Shown here piece by piece: positions 1 to 8,098 of a DNA stretch of 64,000 bases. The position numbers and the translations under genes are program-made. This stretch comes from Bordetella parapertussis (GTDB lineage Bacteria > Pseudomonadota > Gammaproteobacteria > Burkholderiales > SG8-41): NCBI GenBank assembly GCA_945861275.1, contig CAMATZ010000032.1, positions 1 to 64,000 of the forward strand, read 5' to 3'. The notes below the pieces were generated by a model. That model saw only the letters and a program-made list of their open reading frames with translations, had not been told where the DNA came from and searched no databases. The stretch's first letter is position 1; every line of letters begins with the position of its first letter.

Positions 1-168
1 GGACGTGGCTTTCAAGATTGAAGGCATAGAACAATGGCGCCTGAACGCCTGCTTGCCGTCCCATCATCATCGCACCTCTGCATCAATATGCAATAAGCAT
101 ATTTTACTAAATTCCAGTCAGCAGAGGGAGTTTTTCAACACAATAGGCCGTAAGCTGCTCGCGATAAT

Positions 169-555
169 TCAGGCAGCTGGCATGCGATGAAGCGCGCACA
201 GTTTGTTGCCATCGGGATCGCGAAGGTATGCGAGATAAATCTGGCCGGCGGCCCCTTGGCGCACGCCCGGGGGGTCTTCGATCGACGTGCCGCCATTCGC
301 GACCCCGGCTTTGTGCCATGCCTCGGCCTGCTTGGCATCGCTCATCGTGAAGCCGATCGTGCCGCCATTGGCAGCGTTGGCCGGCTTGCCGTCGATGGGT
401 TTGGACACCATGAAACGCCCGCCATTGTGCGTATAAGCCAGCCGGCCCCTGGCATCCTCGACGCCGGGCTTACCACCCACCGCGACGAACAGGGCATCGT
501 AGAATTTCTTCGACCGGACGATGTCGTTACTCCCGACCATGATATGGCTGAACAT
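169..555 (-). CDS. VOC family (glyoxalase-like) protein
   Basis: A 128-residue protein with the fold pattern of the vicinal oxygen chelate superfamily: an N-terminal FSHIMVGSNDI strand, a 'KKFYDALF' helix and a C-terminal 'YLRDPDGNKLCALHR' strand. This is the small single-module group often annotated as glyoxalase/bleomycin-resistance protein. The usual C-terminal metal-ligand Glu is not obvious (the strand ends NKLCALHR), so enzymatic activity is uncertain. The start is supported by a GGAGAG Shine-Dalgarno sequence about 7 nt upstream on the minus strand. It stands alone, divergent from the next gene. Substrate unknown. Confidence 0.85.
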   Translation of the reverse strand: MFSHIMVGSNDIVRSKKFYDALFVAVGGKPGVEDARGRLAYTHNGGRFMVSKPIDGKPANAANGGTIGFTMSDAKQAEAWHKAGVANGGTSIEDPPGVRQGAAGQIYLAYLRDPDGNKLCALHRMPAA

Positions 556-864
556 TTCGTTCTCTCCTCATCAGAATTATATGCGTGGGTATAGGAATTT
601 GAAGCACCATTTTTCACCAGTCAGCAATCTATCCCGCGACGGGCTAACAGTCAATCGCGTGAATTTTCGCCAAGCCCCGATGTTTTCCTGAAAATCTTGC
701 CCCGTGAAACGTTCCGCAGCGGCTGATTTGCGACCCATCGACGCCTTTACATGAGCGCAAGCCGAGCCAACCCATCAGCTGTAACTTGACAGCGGTCGCG
801 CGCCGGGTGAAGGTGTGCGCACACAGCACCGCGTTTATTCGACTTACCCCGCTCTGGAGGGCCC
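556..864. other. Intergenic region between divergent genes
   Basis: About 310 bases lie between the divergent VOC gene and the carboxymuconolactone-decarboxylase-like gene, so promoters for both must be here. I see no convincing ORF, RNA gene or strong hairpin. A GGAGGG ribosome binding site for the next gene sits just before position 865. Confidence 0.5.
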
Positions 865-1422
865 ATGGCTCGCATTCCTACCGTAAACCCAAATCAGTTT
901 TCCACGCACGAACAGACTATCGTTGATCGCTTTCTGGGCGCTCGCGGAAAATTCCCCCATGAAGGTCCGTATTCAACAATGCTGCATATTCCGGAAGTGG
1001 CGCTGCACGTGGATACGCTGCGCCGCTTCCTGCGTGACGAGGCCAGTCTGCCGCAAAAGCTGCAGGAACTTGTCATGATCACCGTGGCGCGCGAAATGGA
1101 TTGCGCCTACATCTGGCACGCCCACTCTGCGGCCGCGCGTGCCATCGGGGTGCGAGGCGATATTATCGACAACCTGCGCGAGAAGCGCGCGTTGAGCGAC
1201 CTCGCAGCCGATGAGCAAGCGGCAGTGGATTACACGCTTGAGCTGTTGCGTCATCGCAAAGTCAGCCAGCCCACGTTTGACCGCGCCAGCGCCTGTTTCG
1301 GTCAACGCGGGACGGTGGCCCTGACCAATCTGATCGCCTGTTATGCGGTGCTGTCTTACAACATGAATGCATTTGAAGTAAAGGCGCCCCCTGCCACCGT
1401 CGAACCTGCCCTGCCTGTGTAA
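865..1422 (+). CDS. Carboxymuconolactone decarboxylase family protein
   Basis: A 185-residue cytosolic all-alpha protein of the CMD/AhpD superfamily. The central signature is seen as AREMDCAYIWHAH around residues 76-87. Cys80 and His85/His87 are present, but the second Cys of the AhpD CxxC redox motif is absent. This fits the decarboxylase-like or general acid-base subgroup rather than a disulfide reductase. The start follows a GGAGGG ribosome binding site. The downstream neighbour is a Bug receptor on the opposite strand, in line with a role in catabolism of an aromatic or dicarboxylic compound, but no substrate can be assigned. Confidence 0.85.
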   Translation: MARIPTVNPNQFSTHEQTIVDRFLGARGKFPHEGPYSTMLHIPEVALHVDTLRRFLRDEASLPQKLQELVMITVAREMDCAYIWHAHSAAARAIGVRGDIIDNLREKRALSDLAADEQAAVDYTLELLRHRKVSQPTFDRASACFGQRGTVALTNLIACYAVLSYNMNAFEVKAPPATVEPALPV

Positions 1423-2403
1423 TTACTTAGCTAAACCCAGTTCCACCAGCACTGCGCGCAATTCCTGCTGCTGGGCATCCAGGAAACGCCGTGTCTCCTG
1501 ACTGTTGAGATACACCGGGTCCTGCAGCAAGCGCGTGGTCTCTTGCTGCCATTCCGGTGTTTGCGTTACCCGCAAAAATACGTCATCCCAATACGCGATT
1601 TGCGCCGCGCTCATGCCTTTGGGGCCGATCACGCCGCGCCAGTTGGCGTAGACGGAGTCGTAGCCTTGTTCCTTCCACGTCGGCACGTCGGCGAACACGC
1701 CACCCAATCGTTTCGGGCCCGAAACCGCAATACCGCGCAGCCGGCCGGCTTGAATATGGCCGATCTGACTCGCAACACTGGTCACCATGACATCCACGTG
1801 CCCGCCCATCACACCGGCGCTGGATTCGTTGGCGCCGGCGACCACCACCACGCGCAGCTTTTTGATATCCACACCGGCGGTCTTCAGCGCCAGTACCGTC
1901 GCCAGATGATTGGAGCCCGCCAGCGCTGTTGACAGACTGATGCTGACCGCGCCGGGGTCTTTGCGCAGCCGCTCTACAAGGTCACGTCCGGACTTGATGG
2001 TCGAATCGGCGCGCACCGCGAAACCGACGTACTCATTGAACAAGTGCGCCAGCGGCGTCATGTCGGTGTGCGCAAGCTGCCCGGCGATCATCATCGGCCC
2101 GGTAATCAGGGGCTGCAAACTCAGCGCCAGATAATGTGCGTCGCCGGCATGCTGATTGAGATAAACATAGCTCAGCGAACTGCCGCCGCCGGTTTTGTTG
2201 ACCACGCTGCTGGGGAAATCCAGGCCCAGTTTTTCGCGCATCAGCTTCTGCACCTGGCGCGCGGTCAGATCAGCGCCACCACCGGCCGCGGCGCCCACGA
2301 TGATTTCGACGTTGCGTGAGGGTTTCCAGGCTTGCGCGCAGGCGTTGCCTGCCGCCGCCACGGCGTAAATTACGACTGCGAGCCCCGTTGCAAACCTGTT
2401 CAT
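1423..2403 (-). CDS. Bug/TctC family tripartite tricarboxylate transporter receptor
   Basis: Periplasmic solute-binding protein of the Bug (Bordetella uptake gene)/TctC family. It has an N-terminal signal peptide (MNRFATGLAVVIYAVAAAGNACA), then the family's hallmark first strand and glycine-rich loop 'VEIIVGAAAGGGADLTAR', and the central ligand-binding loops. About 326 residues, normal for the family. An upstream in-frame start at 2460 is possible, but 2403 places the signal peptide correctly and has a GGGA about 7 nt upstream. No TctA/TctB membrane genes are nearby, so it is an orphan receptor. Ligand unknown; Bug proteins usually bind carboxylates or amides. Confidence 0.92.
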   Translation of the reverse strand: MNRFATGLAVVIYAVAAAGNACAQAWKPSRNVEIIVGAAAGGGADLTARQVQKLMREKLGLDFPSSVVNKTGGGSSLSYVYLNQHAGDAHYLALSLQPLITGPMMIAGQLAHTDMTPLAHLFNEYVGFAVRADSTIKSGRDLVERLRKDPGAVSISLSTALAGSNHLATVLALKTAGVDIKKLRVVVVAGANESSAGVMGGHVDVMVTSVASQIGHIQAGRLRGIAVSGPKRLGGVFADVPTWKEQGYDSVYANWRGVIGPKGMSAAQIAYWDDVFLRVTQTPEWQQETTRLLQDPVYLNSQETRRFLDAQQQELRAVLVELGLAK

Positions 2404-2541
2404 GCGCATTTCCCGAAGTGGAATTTTCAAAGATTGTAGCATCGCACTCCAAATGAACACGCTTGATGAAATGAATGGCCGCTGATTGACACCGCGCGCG
2501 CCGCCGCTATGATGATCTGCCGTCTTTCAGATTGCGTCACC

Positions 2542-3732
2542 ATGCCTTTACTCCTCAACAACCGTGAAGTTGCCGCCGCCATGAACGCGGGCGAATACGT
2601 CGAAACAATGGAACAGGCATTTCGCGAACTGGGTGCGGGACGCGCGGTGAATTCATTGCGGGTTGACACCTGTGTGCCGCTCGACGGTTATACGCCGGAA
2701 CTGAAACAGGCAACGCTTGCGCGCATTGCCGCGCTGCCGCTGGATGCCGATCCGGTGGTTGCACCGGCGACGCTGGCCGCTGCCAAGCAGGCGGGCGATA
2801 CCGTATATCGTCTCAAAACCATCACCGGCGGCTATCCGGCGTGCGGCATGATGGCGGTGCGCATTTCCACGCATTTCGACACGCAAACGCAACTCGCGGG
2901 CATGCTGCGCCGGGTCAAGTTGCCATTGGCGCCGGGCTGGCAATTCATGAGCATGGTGGTGTTGCTGTCGCTGGAAACCGGCGAGGTGCTTGGCCTGCTG
3001 CCGGATTCGCACATTCAGAAAATGCGCGTGGGCGGTACCACCGCGCTCGGCGTCAAGCTGCTGGCGCGCCCGCAGGTGGATACCGCTGGCGTGCTTGGCA
3101 GCGGTGCTCAGGCCGAAGCCGCGCTCGAATGCACCGCCACGGTAACGCCGCTCAAGCGCGTGAAAATTTACAGTCCGACACGCGAAAATCGCGAGCGCTT
3201 CGCGCGTACCATGAGCGTACGCACGGGCATCGAAGTGATTCCGGTTGATACGCCGCAGCAGGTGTTTGACAATGCCGGCATTGTGCTCGCGGCCACCAGT
3301 TCCTATGAGCCGGTGTACCGGCGCGAATGGCTGCGCCCCGGCATGCACCTGGGCATAGGCACGCTGCTGGAGGACGACGTGGCGACTTTCGCTGCCAGCC
3401 GCTGCGTGGTGGTGAGCCTCAAGCCGTTCGGCGACACCAGTGACTTTGTGCAGAACTATGTGGCGGGCGAAAAACGCGGGCCGACATTTGGGCAATTGAT
3501 CAATCGCAAGGCGAGCGAGTTTGATTGGGCGTCGATGATCGAACTGGGCGATTTGCTCAATGGCCGCGCCAGCGGACGGACAAACCCCGATGAAATTACG
3601 CACCACATCAATAACAACGGCTGCGGCATGCAGTTCGCAGCGGCCGGTGCACGCATACTCGGCAACGCGCGCCGCATGGGTCTGGGCGTCGAACTGTCGG
3701 GTGATTATTTCCTGCAAAAAGAACATACCTGA
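2542..3732 (+). CDS. Ornithine cyclodeaminase / mu-crystallin family protein
   Basis: About 396 residues. The Rossmann fold NAD(P)-binding motif is visible as GVLGSGAQAEAALE, preceded by the family's 'KMRVGGTTALGVKLLARP' segment, which carries residues that contact substrate carboxylate in ornithine cyclodeaminase. Members catalyse deaminating cyclisation of ornithine or reduction of cyclic ketimines; the exact reaction cannot be read from sequence. I chose the ATG at 2542 (MPLLLNNREV), which matches where family members begin. It is followed 18 bases later by a Bug receptor, suggesting a small uptake-catabolism unit. Confidence 0.87.
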   Translation: MPLLLNNREVAAAMNAGEYVETMEQAFRELGAGRAVNSLRVDTCVPLDGYTPELKQATLARIAALPLDADPVVAPATLAAAKQAGDTVYRLKTITGGYPACGMMAVRISTHFDTQTQLAGMLRRVKLPLAPGWQFMSMVVLLSLETGEVLGLLPDSHIQKMRVGGTTALGVKLLARPQVDTAGVLGSGAQAEAALECTATVTPLKRVKIYSPTRENRERFARTMSVRTGIEVIPVDTPQQVFDNAGIVLAATSSYEPVYRREWLRPGMHLGIGTLLEDDVATFAASRCVVVSLKPFGDTSDFVQNYVAGEKRGPTFGQLINRKASEFDWASMIELGDLLNGRASGRTNPDEITHHINNNGCGMQFAAAGARILGNARRMGLGVELSGDYFLQKEHT

Positions 3733-3750
3733 TTTTTGGAATCCTCAACA

Positions 3751-4740
3751 ATGCAAACCCACTTTAGATACTACGCCGCAATCATTTGCACAGGCTGTGC
3801 ACTGCACGCAGACGCACAGCCCACTTCGACAAGCTCAGGACAGGCGTATCCCGTCAAATCCATACGCATCGTGGTGCCATTCCCTGCGGGCGGCGGGGTT
3901 GACGCCACGGCGCGTACCGTCGGTCAAAAGCTCTCGCAACAGCTGGGCCAGACCGTGACCATCGACAATCGTGCCGGCGCGGCGGGCACCATCGGCGCCG
4001 ACCACGTGGCCAAGTCCGCGCCCGATGGTTACACCCTGCTGGTTGCGGGGCCCGGTGCTATTTCGGTCGCCACGCTGGTGTTCAGCCGCCTGCCTTATCT
4101 GCCCGCACGTGATCTGGCGCCGGTGAGCATGCTGGTGACTATGCCGTACATACTGGTGACACACCCATCGATACCAGCGAAAAACGCGCAGGAGTTGATC
4201 GCACTGGCGCGAGCCCATCCCGGCAAACTGAATATGGCCTCCGGCGGCGCCGGAACCGGTCAGCACCTCGCGGGTGAGTTGTTTAAATTAATGTCTAAAA
4301 TTAATATGTTACATATACCCTATAAAGGTACGGCACCCGCCATCACAGACATCATGGGCGGCCATGCTGATCTCACGTTTTCGGATCCTTCGGTACTGCC
4401 GCAACTCGCTGCCGGCAAACTCAAAGCCATCGGCGTGTCGGGAAAAGCACGCTACGCGTCGCTGCCCCATGTGCCGGTGATCGCTGACAGCGGCCTGCCC
4501 GGTTACGATGCCATCAACTGGTATCCGCTAATGGCGCCGGCGGGCACAGCCAGAGAAATCATCGTGCGTTTGAATGCAGAAATCCTCAAAGTGCTGGGCG
4601 ATGCGAGCGTGCGCGACCGCCTGATGGCGCAAGGTCTGATACCGTCGGGTAACTCGCCCGAGCAACTCGCGCAGTTCATTCGCGAAGACACCAAGCGCTG
4701 GGAGCCGGTAGTCGCCGCCACGGGTGTCAAGCTCGACTGA
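3751..4740 (+). CDS. Bug/TctC family receptor with repeat-derived insert
   Basis: Periplasmic Bug receptor of about 329 residues. The signal peptide is short, and between its end and the conserved first strand (AYPVKSIRIVVPFPAGGGVDATAR) lies an unusual TSTSSGQ stretch. The DNA encoding it matches the common dispersed repeat CACTTCGACAAGCTCAGGAC, so the gene appears to have absorbed a repeat fragment in frame. Otherwise all Bug landmarks are present (ADGYTLL-like segment, PYKGTAPA, C-terminal helix). Positions 4281-4330 use AT-rich codons unlike the rest of the gene. It lies immediately downstream of the ornithine-cyclodeaminase-like gene. Ligand unknown. Confidence 0.9.
   Translation: MQTHFRYYAAIICTGCALHADAQPTSTSSGQAYPVKSIRIVVPFPAGGGVDATARTVGQKLSQQLGQTVTIDNRAGAAGTIGADHVAKSAPDGYTLLVAGPGAISVATLVFSRLPYLPARDLAPVSMLVTMPYILVTHPSIPAKNAQELIALARAHPGKLNMASGGAGTGQHLAGELFKLMSKINMLHIPYKGTAPAITDIMGGHADLTFSDPSVLPQLAAGKLKAIGVSGKARYASLPHVPVIADSGLPGYDAINWYPLMAPAGTAREIIVRLNAEILKVLGDASVRDRLMAQGLIPSGNSPEQLAQFIREDTKRWEPVVAATGVKLD
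3822..3845. repeat. Dispersed repeat fragment inside Bug coding sequence
   Basis: CACTTCGACAAGCTCAGGAC and the following GGC match a short repeat widespread in proteobacterial genomes (TTCGACAAGCTCAGG core). It is in frame and encodes TSTSSGQA at the end of the Bug signal peptide region. Confidence 0.7.
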
Positions 4741-4860
4741 ATTGCGTTATAGGGTCAAAACGTCCAGCGTGCGGGCGATGGTGCGTACAGATGTTGCCTG
4801 CTTCCGCGCATACGGGTAACCTTAATGTCCCCAAACAATTTCCACAATCAGGAGAACCTC

Positions 4861-5319
4861 ATGTCCGTGCAAGTAGGCGCAGCCGCGCCGGATTTCACGC
4901 TCGCCGCGCATACCGGAGCCTCGGTGTCGCTCGCGAGTTTCAAAGGTCGCAAGACCGTGGTGTCGTTTCTGCCGTTTGCCTTTACCGGTGGCTGAAAAAA
5001 TCAAGTATCCGGGTTCCGTGAGAACTACGAAGCATTCAAGAAGTTGAACGTTGAAATCCTGCAAATCAGCGCAGATACCATCCCCAGCCTCAAAGCGTGG
5101 GCTGAACAACTGGGTGGACTGCCGTTCCCCCTGCTGTCGGATTACTGGCCGCATGCCGCGGTGGGCAAAGCCTATGGTGTATTGAACGAAGAAAAAGGTT
5201 TCGACAAGCGCGCGGCGTATGTGCTTGACGAAAAAGGCGTCGTCCGGTTCGCCAAGGTGTACGAGCCCGGCACGATTCCGGAGAGTAAAGATTTACTGGC
5301 GGAGTTGGGTAAGCTTTAA
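4861..5319 (+). CDS. Selenocysteine-containing peroxiredoxin (in-frame UGA at 4993-4995)
   Basis: AhpC/TSA-type peroxiredoxin of 152 residues, read through an in-frame TGA as selenocysteine at residue 45. The ORF starts after AGGAG at ATG 4861. Up to the TGA it encodes APDFTLAAHTGASVSL...FLPFAFTGG, and beyond it KNQVSGFRENYEAFKKLNVEILQISAD, both ordinary peroxiredoxin sequence. The peroxidatic motif TxxC is here T42-G-G-U45, so Sec replaces the catalytic Cys. No Cys occurs anywhere in the protein, which makes it a 1-Sec enzyme needing an external thiol. It would reduce peroxides in the cytosol. Without readthrough the product would be a 44-residue fragment. Selenocysteine peroxiredoxins are an established group; Sec insertion genes are not in this window. 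Confidence 0.93.
4993..5026 (+). promoter_or_regulatory. UGA Sec codon and candidate SECIS hairpin (peroxiredoxin)
   Basis: After the UGA, GGTTC (5012-5016) can pair with GAACT (5022-5026), one G-T wobble, closing a CGTGA loop 22-26 nt from the UGA, within the range of bacterial SECIS elements. An alternative is CGG-GTT-CCG at 5010-5018. Both are short, so this is the weakest of the three candidates. Confidence 0.5.
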
Positions 5320-5432
5320 TCCTCGCCTGACGGGCCGGCCGCGATGGCGTGCGGCTGGCCGCCTTCTGATTTCGCTGTATCCGCAATGATTCTCGCCGTG
5401 TCTTTGCCACTTGCCGCATTGAGGGAGTCGTC

Positions 5433-7103
5433 ATGCCTTACGATCTGCTGATCAAAAACGGAACTGTGGTTGACGGCACCGGCGCGCCCAGGCGTCACGC
5501 GGATGTGGCGGTGCGAAACGGCCGCATCGTTGAAATCGGCAAGGTGAAGGACAGCGCCACACAAGTGATCGACGCCGAAGGTCAGGTTGTCTGCCCCGGC
5601 TTTGTCGATCCGCACACGCACTACGACGCACAGATTACCTGGGACCGGTTGTTGTCGAGTTCCGCTGACCATGGCGTGACCACAGCGGTAATGGGCAACT
5701 GCGGCGTCGGCATTGCCCCGTGCAAACCCGAGGCGCGCGAGCTGTTGATCGGCGATCTGGTCAACGTCGAGGGCATGGAAAAAGAAGTGTTGTCCGCCGG
5801 CATTCACTGGGACTTCGAAACGTTTCCTGAATACCTGGATGCTGCCGCGAGAAACGGCGGCGGTATCAACCGTGCGTTTCTCGCACCGTTGGCGCCCTTG
5901 CGCACCTACGTGATGGGTGCGGAGGCCGCCGAGCGCGCAGCCACGCCCGCAGAAACGCACACCATGACTGCGCTGCTGGGTGACGCGATCAAGGCCGGCG
6001 CGGTGGGCTTCAGCACCACCGCGATGCTGTCGCACATCGGCCACGGCGGCAAACCGTTTGCGGCACGCATGGCGAGCCGCGATGAACTCGCGTCGTATTG
6101 CGGCGTGCTGAAAAAAGCCGGACGCGGCGTGATCGAAATGGCGCTCACCAAGCAGTTTGGCCGCCTGCAGGACGACGAATACGAGCTGCTGGATTTCATG
6201 CTCACACAGAGCAACCGTCCGGTGACATGGCTTTCGCTGCACAACCTCGCCGAGCACCCCAGCGCCGTGCAGGAGGTGCTGGACAAAGCGGCGCCGTTAA
6301 TCAAGCGCGGCGGCATCCCGCAAATTCTCACCCGACCGCTGGTGTCGGACATGAATCTTCGGCGCCCGTTTCAACTTAGCGAAATGGCAAGCGCGAAAGC
6401 GATTTTCAATGCGTCATTCGAACAACAGCTCAAGATTTACGCCGACCCTGCATTTCGTTTGGCGTTCAGCGAAGAACTCAAGCAGGGCCGCAAGTGGAGC
6501 TCGAAAGGCATCACCGTGTTCAAGGTGTCGAGCCCGAAGCTCAAGCAATTTGAGGGCGCGACCATCGGCGACATCGCAAGCAACTTCAATAAAGATCCCG
6601 ATACCGTGTTTTTCGATATGGCGGTTGAGGACCAACTGCAAATGAAATGCGTGGTGCCGCGCGCCAACACCGACCGCGCGCGCATCGCCAATGTGTTGAA
6701 CGATCCGCGCACCATGATCGGCTTGTCGGATGCGGGGGCGCATGTGGACATGTTCGCCGAAGCGGGTTACACCACGTATTTGCTTGGACACTGGGTGCGC
6801 GAAAAGCAGGCGCTGTCACTGGAAGCCGCGGTGAAGCGCATCACGCAAGACCCTGCGGATTATTTCGGCTTCAGGGATCGTGGCCGCTTGACCGCGGGCG
6901 CTGCCGCCGACATTGTGGTGTTCGACGCCGCACGCATCGGCTCACCGGAGCGCGCGAGTCTGGTGCGCGATTTGCCGGCAGGCGGCGCGCGCATGGTGGC
7001 CCAGGCGCAGGGCATAGCGCATGTCGTGGTGAACGGAACAGCGCTGTATCGCAACGGCAAACATACCGGCGATTTTCCAGGTCAGGTGCTGCGCTCGGCG
7101 TGA
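5433..7103 (+). CDS. N-acyl-D-amino-acid deacylase / D-aminoacylase family amidohydrolase
   Basis: A 556-residue metal-dependent hydrolase of the amidohydrolase superfamily. Visible signatures are the N-terminal beta-sandwich 'LLIKNGTVVDGTGAPRR', the metal-binding DPHTHYDAQ motif (His61, His63), GNCG with Cys90 (a metal ligand in D-aminoacylases), and the late 'DAGAHVDMF' segment. The family removes acyl groups from N-acyl-D-amino acids or cleaves related amides. GAGGGAG precedes the ATG. It is coupled by a GTGA overlap to a Bug receptor and then to the UGSC selenoprotein fusion, so its substrate may be chemically linked to theirs. Confidence 0.9.
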   Translation: MPYDLLIKNGTVVDGTGAPRRHADVAVRNGRIVEIGKVKDSATQVIDAEGQVVCPGFVDPHTHYDAQITWDRLLSSSADHGVTTAVMGNCGVGIAPCKPEARELLIGDLVNVEGMEKEVLSAGIHWDFETFPEYLDAAARNGGGINRAFLAPLAPLRTYVMGAEAAERAATPAETHTMTALLGDAIKAGAVGFSTTAMLSHIGHGGKPFAARMASRDELASYCGVLKKAGRGVIEMALTKQFGRLQDDEYELLDFMLTQSNRPVTWLSLHNLAEHPSAVQEVLDKAAPLIKRGGIPQILTRPLVSDMNLRRPFQLSEMASAKAIFNASFEQQLKIYADPAFRLAFSEELKQGRKWSSKGITVFKVSSPKLKQFEGATIGDIASNFNKDPDTVFFDMAVEDQLQMKCVVPRANTDRARIANVLNDPRTMIGLSDAGAHVDMFAEAGYTTYLLGHWVREKQALSLEAAVKRITQDPADYFGFRDRGRLTAGAAADIVVFDAARIGSPERASLVRDLPAGGARMVAQAQGIAHVVVNGTALYRNGKHTGDFPGQVLRSA

Positions 7104-8077
7104 ATCTACGCTTGCATAGCCTGCCATTATGGGCTGGAGCGGCTAGCCTGTTGACTGTTGCGTCGAGTCTGCTGGCACAGGCGTACCCGTCAAAGCCGGT
7201 GCGCATGATTGTGGGCTTTGCGCCGGGCGGCGGCACCGATGTCACCGCTCGTCTTATTGTGCAACCCCTGTCCGAAGCGCTGGGCCAGCGTGTCGTCATC
7301 GACAATCGGCCCGGTGCGAACGGCGTGCTGGCAACGGAGGTTACCGCAAGAGCGCCAGCCGACGGCTACACGCTGCTGATGGTCAACCTCGGCCATACCG
7401 TCAACCCCGGCCTCTACCAGAAACTGCCTTACGACACCGTGCGCGATTTCGCGGCGGTCAGTCTGGTGGTCATGCTCACCAATTTGCTGGTGGTGCACCC
7501 TTCCCTGCCGGTGAAATCCGTTGCGGAATTTGTGCGTCTTGCCCAAGTGCGCCCCGGCACCATCAACTATGGATCGGGGGGGCACGGCGCGAGCTCGCAC
7601 CTTGCCGTGGCGCTGTTCGCGAAAACGGCGAACATCGATCTGGTGCACGTGGCGTACAAGAGTGGCGGGCTTTCCGCGGTGGCGTTGTTGTCAGGCGAGG
7701 TCGCGGCCTCGTTCAATTCGATCCCTTCCACGCTGTCGTACGTGCAATCGGGCCGGCTGCGCGCGATCGGTGTGTCAAGCCCGAAGCGTTCGATGGGCGT
7801 GCCTGATGTGCCCACGATAGCGGAAATGGGCTACCCCGGATTTTCCGCGAGCGGCATTTCGGGCCTGGTTGCGCCAGCGGGCACGCCCGCCGAAGTCGTC
7901 GATAGAATTCAAGCCGAGACCGCCAGGCTTCTGAAACGGCCCGGCATGGTTGAACGCCTGGTGGCGTTGGGAATGGACCCGGTGGGCAGCACGCCCGCCG
8001 AGTTTTCGCGGTTCATCAAGATCGATATGGAAAAGTGGACGCGGCTCACGCGCGAGCTGAAACTCGCCTTGCAGTGA
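7100..8077 (+). CDS. Bug/TctC family receptor, coupled to deacylase
   Basis: Periplasmic Bug receptor of about 325 residues. I place the start at GTG 7100, which overlaps the deacylase stop (GTGA) and gives a proper signal peptide (LHSLPLWAGAASLLTVASSLLAQA). The family strand 'YPSKPVRMIVGFAPGGGTDVTAR' follows, then 'APADGYTLLMVN' and 'HVAYKSGG'. A longer upstream reading frame exists but is only the deacylase in another frame. The next gene begins directly after its stop, so deacylase, Bug and UGSC selenoprotein form one operon. Ligand unknown; context suggests the substrate of the downstream selenoenzyme. Confidence 0.92.
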   Translation: MNLRLHSLPLWAGAASLLTVASSLLAQAYPSKPVRMIVGFAPGGGTDVTARLIVQPLSEALGQRVVIDNRPGANGVLATEVTARAPADGYTLLMVNLGHTVNPGLYQKLPYDTVRDFAAVSLVVMLTNLLVVHPSLPVKSVAEFVRLAQVRPGTINYGSGGHGASSHLAVALFAKTANIDLVHVAYKSGGLSAVALLSGEVAASFNSIPSTLSYVQSGRLRAIGVSSPKRSMGVPDVPTIAEMGYPGFSASGISGLVAPAGTPAEVVDRIQAETARLLKRPGMVERLVALGMDPVGSTPAEFSRFIKIDMEKWTRLTRELKLALQ

Positions 8078-8098
8078 ATGCGCATAGGAGTAATGACT

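Noticed and set aside
5..190. 61-residue plus-strand ORF at the window start
   Set aside because: No ribosome binding site, no recognisable motif, and it overlaps the VOC gene end.
2653..3726. 357-residue minus-strand ORF
   Set aside because: It is the antisense shadow of the ornithine-cyclodeaminase-like gene, His- and Arg-rich, with no domain.
4281..4330. AT-rich stretch in a Bug gene as an inserted element
   Set aside because: The residues (KINMLHIPYKGTAP) are normal Bug sequence; only codon choice is unusual.
4993..4995. Peroxiredoxin as a pseudogene by nonsense mutation
   Set aside because: The stop falls exactly on the catalytic Cys position and the rest of the gene is intact, as expected for Sec.
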